Assembly: GCF_029543125.1 (NCBI RefSeq)
Contig: NZ_JARQWW010000001.1
Location: forward strand, 310,001 to 374,000
Length of the DNA: 64,000 nucleotides
Reading direction: 5' to 3'
Origin: Caulobacter segnis
GTDB taxonomy: Bacteria; Pseudomonadota; Alphaproteobacteria; Caulobacterales; Caulobacteraceae
The notes under the pieces are model-generated. The model searched no databases. It saw only the letters and a program-made list of their open reading frames with translations, and was not told the origin of the DNA. A program made the position numbers and the translations under genes. This document shows positions 58,374-64,000 of this stretch, piece after piece (position 1 is the first letter of the stretch; each line of letters starts with the position of its first letter).

Positions 58374-60257
58374 TCACGCCTTCGGGAGCACCTTCGCGAT
58401 CGCCCGAGTGAAGCTCGCCGCATCGATCGGCTTGTTGATCCAACCATCGAACGCCCGCTCCTGGCTGGCCGGGCCGCCGTCAGCGGAAAAGCCCAGGATC
58501 GGCGTGGCTTTGTTGGGCCCCGGCGCAGTGCGAATGGCGTCGAAAGCCTCAACGCCCGCCATATCCGGCAGGCGCATGTCGAGCAATACGACGTCAAAGT
58601 CCGCCCAGGCGGCTTCATCCACGCCGGCCTGGCCGCTGGCCGCCTCGACCACCTCCGCGCCGCAGGCCTCAAGCAGGGTCCGAGCCAATTCGCGGTTCAC
58701 CGCATGGTCGTCGATCACGAGAACGCGAGCCGCGGTCAGGTCGGCATAACCCTTCTCGACATCCGCTTCAGCGGCGCCGAGCGCGGGAGGAGCGGGCAGG
58801 CGCAGTCGAAAGGTCGAACCGACTCCCGGCGTACTCTCCACGGAGATCGCGCCGCCCATGGCCTCGGCCAACTCTTTACAGATCGCCAGGCCCAACCCCG
58901 TCCCGGCATGCCGGCGGGTCGAAGAGGCGTCGACCTGGGAGAACCGCTGAAACAGTTTGGCGGCGTCTTCGGGCGCCATGCCGGGGCCTGTGTCCGAAAC
59001 GTCGATGCCCAGCATCTGGCCGGCTTCGTCGTGCGAGACAGTGACCGTGACGCCGCCGACGTCCGTGAACTTCACGGCGTTGCCGACGAGATTGAGCAAC
59101 ATCTGGCGGACATGCTCGACATCGATCAGCAGCCGCTCGGACACGGGGCCCGCGAGACGCACCTCCAAGGTCAGCCCCTTGGCCGCGGCCTGCGGCCACA
59201 GGAGATCGGCGGTGTCGCGAACCAACGTCTCGGCCGAAGCCGGACGGCGATAAATCTTGGTCTCACCCGCCTCCAGCTTCGACAGATCCAGCACGTTGTT
59301 GACCAGACCCAGCAGCACCTGACTGGCATGGGCGATCCGATCTACCCAGTGGCTTGCTTGAGGAGGCAGGTCTTCGCGCGCCTTCATCAGGCTTGAGAAG
59401 CCGATCACGGCCGTAAGGGGCGTGCGGATCTCGTGGCTCATATTGGCCAGGAACTGGGATCTGGCGGCGGCGGCCTGCTCGGCCACGGCCCGGGCGGCGG
59501 CCAGGGCCTCGTTCTGCGCCACCCGTTCGGTGACGTCCCAGTTGCAGCCCACACGGGCGAACGGCACGCCCTGGGCGTCGCGGCGGATCATGCCGAAGGC
59601 GCGGATGACCCGTGTCTCTCCATCCGGCCGAATGATGCGGAACTCGGATTCCAACGGCCCCGGACGGTCGAAGGAGCCCTCCACGGCGTTGACCAGCCGC
59701 TCCAAGTCCTCCGGATGGAGACAGCGGGTGAAGACCTCCATGGCCGGCGCAGCATCGTTGGGCAGGCCGTAAAGAGCGAACATCCGCTCGTCCCACCGCA
59801 GCTCCTCGCTGGCGAAATCCCATTCCCAGACACCGATCTGCCCGGCCTCCGCGGCGAGCAGCACGCGCTCCAGGTCACTCCGCTGCATCTGGGCGGCCGT
59901 CATGCGGGCCAGCAGGCGCAGCTGCTCCAGAACCTCTTCGTCAGGCCGTCCCCGGGGTTGGGCATCTTCTACGATCAGAGCGCCGAGCGCCTGGCCGCCG
60001 GCGACCAGGGCCGCGCCGACCAGAAGGCCAGGTTCGCCTTCGAGCCGGTCATCCTCGGCGATGACCAGCAGTTCGCCCTCGGCCAGATCCAGCACCCGCG
60101 CCGCCGTCTCTTCCAGCGCCTCCGGCGAACCCGCCAGGACGAGACGGGCGTCCGGCGCGTCGAGCAAACGCGCGGCCATGGCGGCGACACGGTCAAGCTC
60201 GGCGCGGGTCAGGCCGTTGGCTAGAGCCCGCGAGGTGCGGGGAAGCGGCAGATTCAT
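58374..60257 (-). CDS. Hybrid sensor histidine kinase (GAF-PAS-HisKA-HATPase-receiver)
   Basis: A 627-residue cytoplasmic kinase. A GAF-like region (about 15-125) precedes a PAS/PAC domain (about 130-250: VWEWDFASEELRWDERMFALYGLP, FRIIRPDGETRVIRAFG). The phospho-His is in FLANMSHEIRTPLTAVIGFSSLM. ATP-binding boxes are NLVGNAVKFTD, DTGPGMAPED, FQRFSQVD and GTGLGLAI. A C-terminal receiver (about 505-625) has VLVIDDHAVNRELARTLLEA, LLDMRLPDM and NKPID. There is no membrane segment. The signal and partners are unknown; a separate phosphotransfer protein would be expected. Confidence 0.92.
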   Translation of the reverse strand: MNLPLPRTSRALANGLTRAELDRVAAMAARLLDAPDARLVLAGSPEALEETAARVLDLAEGELLVIAEDDRLEGEPGLLVGAALVAGGQALGALIVEDAQPRGRPDEEVLEQLRLLARMTAAQMQRSDLERVLLAAEAGQIGVWEWDFASEELRWDERMFALYGLPNDAAPAMEVFTRCLHPEDLERLVNAVEGSFDRPGPLESEFRIIRPDGETRVIRAFGMIRRDAQGVPFARVGCNWDVTERVAQNEALAAARAVAEQAAAARSQFLANMSHEIRTPLTAVIGFSSLMKAREDLPPQASHWVDRIAHASQVLLGLVNNVLDLSKLEAGETKIYRRPASAETLVRDTADLLWPQAAAKGLTLEVRLAGPVSERLLIDVEHVRQMLLNLVGNAVKFTDVGGVTVTVSHDEAGQMLGIDVSDTGPGMAPEDAAKLFQRFSQVDASSTRRHAGTGLGLAICKELAEAMGGAISVESTPGVGSTFRLRLPAPPALGAAEADVEKGYADLTAARVLVIDDHAVNRELARTLLEACGAEVVEAASGQAGVDEAAWADFDVVLLDMRLPDMAGVEAFDAIRTAPGPNKATPILGFSADGGPASQERAFDGWINKPIDAASFTRAIAKVLPKA

Positions 60258-60425
60258 GGCGCGCCTTCATGCCTCAAGACGAACAGTGCAGGAACACAGA
60301 AAAAAGCGCCTGACGCTGCTTCAGTTCTCGCGTTCCAACGCACAGCGATGGCGGAACGGTGATCGGCCATTGCGGCTTCATCAGGGCCGGGCGGAGCCGC
60401 CGCCCCACCATTAAAGAAAGCCTCA

Positions 60426-60844
60426 ATGGCCAAGTTGGGCCTGACCGACGTCGGCGAGAAGATGCGCGACATCGACTTCACCCACGCTCCGGGCGGCAGC
60501 TGGCGGGCCGACCGATGATCAACAATCGCGACGTGGCTTATGAGAGCGACAACTGGTTCTTCGCTCTGGAATCGACCAGCGCGGTGCGGGAGATAGCGGC
60601 CGATCCCAACGTCGCCCTGTCGTTCGCCGGCTCCAAAGGCCTGCTGGGCAAGCCGCCGATCTTCATCTCCGTCAGGGGCGCGGCGAGCTGATCCGTGACA
60701 AGGTCCACTTCGCCGAGCACCGACAAAAGGACTGGAGCGCTGGTTCGAGCAGGGTGTCGATACGCCGGCCTGGTGCTGATCAAGGTGCATGCCTCCCGCA
60801 TCGCCTATGGGGATGGCGATGACGATGGCGAGATCGCGGTCTAG
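60426..60844 (+). pseudogene. Broken pyridoxamine 5'-phosphate oxidase-like general stress protein
   Basis: Three frames together spell a general stress protein of the PNPOx-like (GSP26) family. The first reads MAKLGLTDVGEKMRDIDF; a second reads QLAGRPMINNRDVAYESDNW and continues through GLLGKPPIFISV. The third reads GELIRDKVHFAEH, then, after another shift, LIKVHASRIAYGDGDDDGEI and ends AV-stop. At least three frame changes and a short deletion after MRDIDF break it. The family binds flavin and is stress-induced. The final TAG still interlocks with the opposing sigma-factor stop (CTAG), so decay seems recent. Confidence 0.82.
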
Positions 60845-61413
60845 GGCGTCAGGCCGAACGCCTTGGCGAGAATGGCGCGCGCCCTGTAGAGCCGCATCTC
60901 CACAGCCTTTGGGGAGGCCCCGAGCACTTCGGCGGCTTCACGGACAGTGATCTCACCGAAGCCCGCGATCACGAACGCCTGCTTCAAAGGCTCGGGCAGC
61001 TTACGAATCTCCTGATCAAGATGCCGAAGCCGATCATTTTCGAGAGCGACTCGTTCTGGCGACGGCGCCGGATCCGGGTGAGCCTCGGCGGCGTCAAAGT
61101 CGTTTGCGCCCTCGACGAACACGGCGCGCCGCGTCTTCGCGCGACGACCGAAATCCCGGCATTTGTTGAAAGCGATCGCCCGCAGCCAAACCAGGAAGGG
61201 CCGGTTGGGATCGAATCGCTTGAGCGCCAGCCAGGCCGAGACGAAGCTCTCCTGGACGATCTCGTAGGCGGCGTCCTCGTCGCCTACGTAACGCATCACG
61301 AAACGGAAAAGCGCCTGCTTGTGGCGGCGCATGAGTTCGGTGAACGCCCGCTCGTCACCGTCGACGGCCGAGCGTGCGAGACGACCGTCCTCGACGTCGT
61401 CGCGGCCGCTCAC
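60841..61413 (-). CDS. ECF sigma factor (CnrH-like)
   Basis: A 190-residue sigma-70 family factor with regions 2 and 4 only. Region 2 has FTELMRRHKQALFRFVMRYVGDEDAAYEIVQESFVSAW; region 4 has EIRKLPEPLKQAFVIAGFGEITVREAAEVLGASPKAVEMRLYRAR. The start is GTG at 61413, overlapping the sensor gene as GTGA. It is the third gene of a three-gene operon whose first two products look like CnrY (anti-sigma) and CnrX (metal sensor). It should be released when the sensor binds metal. Targets are unknown. Confidence 0.93.
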   Translation of the reverse strand: MSGRDDVEDGRLARSAVDGDERAFTELMRRHKQALFRFVMRYVGDEDAAYEIVQESFVSAWLALKRFDPNRPFLVWLRAIAFNKCRDFGRRAKTRRAVFVEGANDFDAAEAHPDPAPSPERVALENDRLRHLDQEIRKLPEPLKQAFVIAGFGEITVREAAEVLGASPKAVEMRLYRARAILAKAFGLTP

Positions 61414-61850
61414 GGCTCTTGCGTTGTCAGGGCTTCGGAGACCCGCTTGTCCAGGCGCGCGGCCTGTTCGGGATTGAGAACGGCGCGCATTTCCAGAACG
61501 TGGACGATGGTCTCCTTCTGGAACTCGCCCATCGCATGGTGGAAACGCTCGACGGCGGCCTGAACCTCCGGCGTGTAGGCGTGCCCCTTGAGGATTGCGG
61601 CGGCGAGCTCGGCGTTAGCCATTCTGAGCTCCGCCTCCCGGCGTTTCCGCAGGCTCTCGTATTCGCCTTCCAGAACCTTCAGGCGCTCATCCTGCTCAGG
61701 CGTGGTCTTGATGTCCTGCAAGAGGAGATTGTGGACGGTCGCCGAGTGACGCCGCTCGCTGACCTTGGAGGCGCCCAGCCAGCCGCCGAAGCCGGCGGCC
61801 AGGATCGCGGCGATGAAGGTGAGGACGAAGCCGAGCGAAATCGGCCTCAC
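61410..61850 (-). CDS. Periplasmic heavy-metal sensor (CnrX/NccX-like)
   Basis: A 146-residue protein anchored by one N-terminal helix (about 7-27), with a long helical periplasmic domain. The CnrX metal site of Cupriavidus uses H42, H46, E63, H119 and M123. Here H35 and H40, E61 or E63, and H117/M121 in ETIVHVLEM have nearly the same layout, including the H-x3-M spacing. This supports Ni/Co or similar divalent-metal sensing. The start is GTG at 61850, overlapping the upstream gene as GTGA. Confidence 0.84.
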   Translation of the reverse strand: MRPISLGFVLTFIAAILAAGFGGWLGASKVSERRHSATVHNLLLQDIKTTPEQDERLKVLEGEYESLRKRREAELRMANAELAAAILKGHAYTPEVQAAVERFHHAMGEFQKETIVHVLEMRAVLNPEQAARLDKRVSEALTTQEP

Positions 61851-62140
61851 CCGATCCCCTCCAAAAGGGTGGAGGGTGCAAGGTTGATGCGCGTGCCGAA
61901 GGCGGACATCTCACCGCCGACCTGGCCGGCCGCGGCGGCCGTCGCGCCGCCCACCGCCAGGCCCAGAGCCAGGGCGCCCGACACCATGGCCGCCTTCAAT
62001 CGCCAGCTGGCGGCGTTGGTGTTCGCCGGCGCATGACGCCGGATCCGCGCCCACACCTGATCTTCCAGGCCGTCGAGCTCCGCGGGTTGCTGGTTGTCGG
62101 CTTCGGCCAGGAGTTGATCGAGGGTCGAGGTCAAGGACAT
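61847..62140 (-). CDS. CnrY-like anti-sigma membrane protein
   Basis: A 97-residue protein. A cytoplasmic N-terminal part (about 1-45: LDQLLAEADNQQPAELDGLE, DQVWARIRRHA) precedes one membrane helix (AAMVSGALALGLAVGGATAAAA) and a short periplasmic end. This fits CnrY, which holds the sigma factor by its N-terminal peptide and contacts CnrX in the periplasm. ATG at 62140 follows GGAG immediately; a TTG two codons upstream (62146) may be the true start. It is the first gene of the operon. Confidence 0.75.
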   Translation of the reverse strand: MSLTSTLDQLLAEADNQQPAELDGLEDQVWARIRRHAPANTNAASWRLKAAMVSGALALGLAVGGATAAAAGQVGGEMSAFGTRINLAPSTLLEGIG

Positions 62141-62258
62141 CTCCAAAGTCGTCGACCCACTATACGCGCCAAACGGGCCGATCCCTCAACCTCACCATCC
62201 AGGCGGGTCACAGACCAAGTTCGGGGAGACGGCGGAAGCGTCTCCCCGGCGCGGCGCA

Positions 62259-64000
62259 TCAGAACTGATAGCTCACGCGGACATAGCCGCGGCGGCCCAT
62301 CAGGTCGTAGGTCATCGTGTCGGTATTGGCGTCGGTATAGGACGGGATGTACGGCGCCTTCTTGTCCCAGATGTTGTCGCCCCCGACCGCCACGATGGCC
62401 TTGTCCGTCAGGCGGTAGGAGAACTGGGCGTTGTGGTAGAAGACGTTGGGCGTGCGGTAGCCGATGGCCGTGGGCGCGGCGTTGAAGTCGGTGGCCCGGC
62501 CGATCCACTGGATCGAGTAGGTCGCCGACCACTTCGGGTCATCCACGGTGAAGCTGGTCAGGCCGCGCCACTTGGGATAGCCGCCGTTGCCGCCGCCGAT
62601 ATGGCCGCGATACAGGATCGGCGCACCGCCCGGATAGGGAACGATCGTGTAGTCGTCCAGATAGGTGACGCCCGCATCGAACATGGCCGAGCGACCGGCC
62701 AGATCGAAGCTGTAGCGCGCGGCCGCATCGACGCCCTTCATGGTCTCGGAGCCGACATTGACCTGTTGCGAGGACAGGAAGTTGACCTCGCCGGTGACCG
62801 TGCTGCGGGTGAAGTTTTGCGCCGAGCAGAACGGGTGGTTCATGCCTGGCGTGTTGTAGCAGACCGACAGCTTGGTCGAGCCGGTGATCGAGCGGATGGC
62901 GTCGTCGATCTTGATGTCGAAATAGTCGACGGTCAGCGACAGGCCGCGCGCGAAGGTCGGCTCATAAACCAGACCCACGGTCAGGGTTTCAGCCGATTCC
63001 GGGGTCAAGTTCAGGTTGCCGCCCGTAGTGGTCAGGATGGAGTTGTTCGGCTGGATGTAGGCGGCCGGCACGCCGCTGGCGCGGCAGTTGGCGGCGACGA
63101 CGGCGTTGGTGGTGCTGGCGTAGCGGCTGCACGGGTCAGTCGTGGTCAGCTGGCCTTGCGAGAGGCCGCCGAACAGTTCGGCCACGCTGGGCACGCGGAA
63201 GGCGGTGCCCCAGGTGGCGCGGGCGCGCAGGCCCCAGCCCATGGTCCAGTCCAGGCCGAGCTTGTAGTTCGTGTCGCTGCCGAAGCGCGTGTAGTCGGAA
63301 TAGCGCACCGCGCCGTCCAGACGCAACATCTCCAGGAACGGCAGATCCTTCAGCAGCGGCGCGCTGAGCTCCGCATAAGCCTCGGTCGCCTCGACCTCGC
63401 CGTCGATGGGGCTTTGCTGGTTGGAGTTGGCGATGCCCAGGACGATCAGGTTGTCCGGATTACGCCAGCCATGATCCTTGCGGTACGCCACGCCGACCGC
63501 AGCCTGAAGCGCGCCGGCCGGCAGGGTGAAGAGCGAGCCGGTGGCGTCGAAGTTGGCGTTGACCGTCTCGTTGCCGCCGTAGTCGCGGGTGGTGGTCATG
63601 ATGTAGCGCAGCACATCGGGGGTCAGGTCGCCGGCGCCCAGATAGTCGCCGCAAGGAATAGCGGCGCCGGCAGCGGGGCTGCAGATCGCCGTGTTCAGCG
63701 TGTTGGTGACGTGCTGCTTGTTGGCGATGTTGGTGAAGCCGTCGACGCCGGTGTTGCGGCCGTAGTTGACCGCCGCCTCCCAGGTCCAGTCACGCACGAG
63801 GCTGCCGCCGGCGCCCAGGGTGAACTGGTAGGTGTTCGTCTCTTGGAACGCGTTGCGCGGACCGCCTTCAACAAGGCGGCGCTGGATGATGTTGATGGCG
63901 CCGCCCGTGGGGTTGGTCGGGTTGTTGGCCGCGACCGGGAACCCGGCGAGCGTGCCTGGCGCGGACAGCTGGGTGGTCTCGCGGTGGGTGTAGAGGAACT
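62259..64000 (-). CDS. TonB-dependent outer-membrane receptor (N-terminal part outside window)
   Basis: The C-terminal 580 residues of a TonB-dependent receptor; the signal peptide and plug lie beyond base 64000. The barrel is recognisable by LDWTMGWGLRARATWGTAFR, VPSVAELFGGL, ETLTVGLVYEP, LSLTVDYFDIKIDDAI and the end GRRGYVRVSYQF, with the terminal phenylalanine. A pair of conserved cysteine-bearing loops (ICSPAAGAAIPCGDYL; DPCSR...NCRASG) fits the group common in Caulobacterales and Xanthomonas. It lies 118 bp upstream of the CnrYXH-like operon on the same strand. The ligand is unknown. Confidence 0.9.
   Translation of the reverse strand, partial: FLYTHRETTQLSAPGTLAGFPVAANNPTNPTGGAINIIQRRLVEGGPRNAFQETNTYQFTLGAGGSLVRDWTWEAAVNYGRNTGVDGFTNIANKQHVTNTLNTAICSPAAGAAIPCGDYLGAGDLTPDVLRYIMTTTRDYGGNETVNANFDATGSLFTLPAGALQAAVGVAYRKDHGWRNPDNLIVLGIANSNQQSPIDGEVEATEAYAELSAPLLKDLPFLEMLRLDGAVRYSDYTRFGSDTNYKLGLDWTMGWGLRARATWGTAFRVPSVAELFGGLSQGQLTTTDPCSRYASTTNAVVAANCRASGVPAAYIQPNNSILTTTGGNLNLTPESAETLTVGLVYEPTFARGLSLTVDYFDIKIDDAIRSITGSTKLSVCYNTPGMNHPFCSAQNFTRSTVTGEVNFLSSQQVNVGSETMKGVDAAARYSFDLAGRSAMFDAGVTYLDDYTIVPYPGGAPILYRGHIGGGNGGYPKWRGLTSFTVDDPKWSATYSIQWIGRATDFNAAPTAIGYRTPNVFYHNAQFSYRLTDKAIVAVGGDNIWDKKAPYIPSYTDANTDTMTYDLMGRRGYVRVSYQF

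Noticed and set aside
58366-58377. Palindrome GTGATCGATCAC
   Set aside because: It overlaps the hybrid kinase stop codon and its spacing fits neither CRP nor FNR sites.
60254-60790. Open frame on the minus strand across the stress-protein remnant
   Set aside because: The plus strand carries recognisable family sequence in three frames; the minus frame shows no natural composition.
1-64000. CRISPR arrays, insertion sequences, prophage or attachment sites
   Set aside because: No regularly spaced repeats, transposase, integrase or phage structural genes were seen.

Overview
The window is G+C-rich chromosomal DNA from an alphaproteobacterium, most likely a member of Caulobacteraceae (Caulobacter/Phenylobacterium-like). 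The reasons are the recR-ybaB-dnaX order with a small SRP RNA next to dnaX, a CpaE-type pilus ATPase, two TonB-dependent receptors, and a FixL-FixJ-FixK-FixT oxygen circuit beside cydDC/cydABX, as I recall it from Caulobacter crescentus. This assignment is by recognition, not by a database search. I see no insertion sequence, prophage, CRISPR array, rRNA or convincing tRNA. Genes are densely packed, with many 4-nt ATGA/GTGA overlaps and several convergent pairs whose stop codons interlock.

1-14.5 kb is housekeeping: recR (cut by the window edge), ybaB, dnaX, SRP RNA, nudC, an MFS symporter, a MAPEG-family protein, pheA-kdsB, a membrane-anchored cytochrome c, a MATE exporter with tandem upstream repeats, a BlaI/M56 regulator pair, a spermidine-synthase-like methyltransferase, an NADPH-dependent FMN reductase, an NlpC/P60 hydrolase and an M17 aminopeptidase. 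14.5-27.7 kb holds a TonB receptor, a PLP dehydratase, YceI, an isolated cpaE, a DUF3617-like lipoprotein, an encapsulin-type ferritin without its shell gene, a gene-free 0.8 kb stretch with inverted repeats, pyk, pabC-pabB and an MFS protein.

27.8-30.1 kb is a small-gene cluster of unknown function. It includes a LuxR-type HTH reading frame whose centre is overlapped by another, better coding frame, a consensus FNR/FixK box, and a divergent XRE regulator with tandem 9-bp repeats. 30-35.7 kb carries amn, htpX, a DUF6880-like protein, a two-TM peptide, a secreted nuclease-fold-like protein and a D-2-hydroxyacid dehydrogenase.

35.7-50.3 kb is an oxygen-response region: a soluble PAS chemoreceptor, a 42-residue membrane peptide and ompW divergent from one FixK box, cydDC and cydABX-hemN-BON divergent from a perfect FixK box, then fixK, fixL, fixJ and a FixT-like receiver. 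The expected logic is that FixL senses O2, FixJ activates fixK, FixK drives cytochrome bd, its assembly factors and oxygen-independent haem synthesis, and FixT feeds back on FixL. The promoter logic is inferred from the boxes.

50.4-64 kb is accessory: a 1264-residue secreted LamG protein, single-domain and hybrid signalling proteins, a degenerate EAL protein, a GlxA-type regulator lacking the usual cysteine, several small unknown genes, a frameshifted general-stress-protein pseudogene, a three-gene CnrYXH-like metal-sensing ECF sigma operon, and the 3' part of a second TonB receptor.
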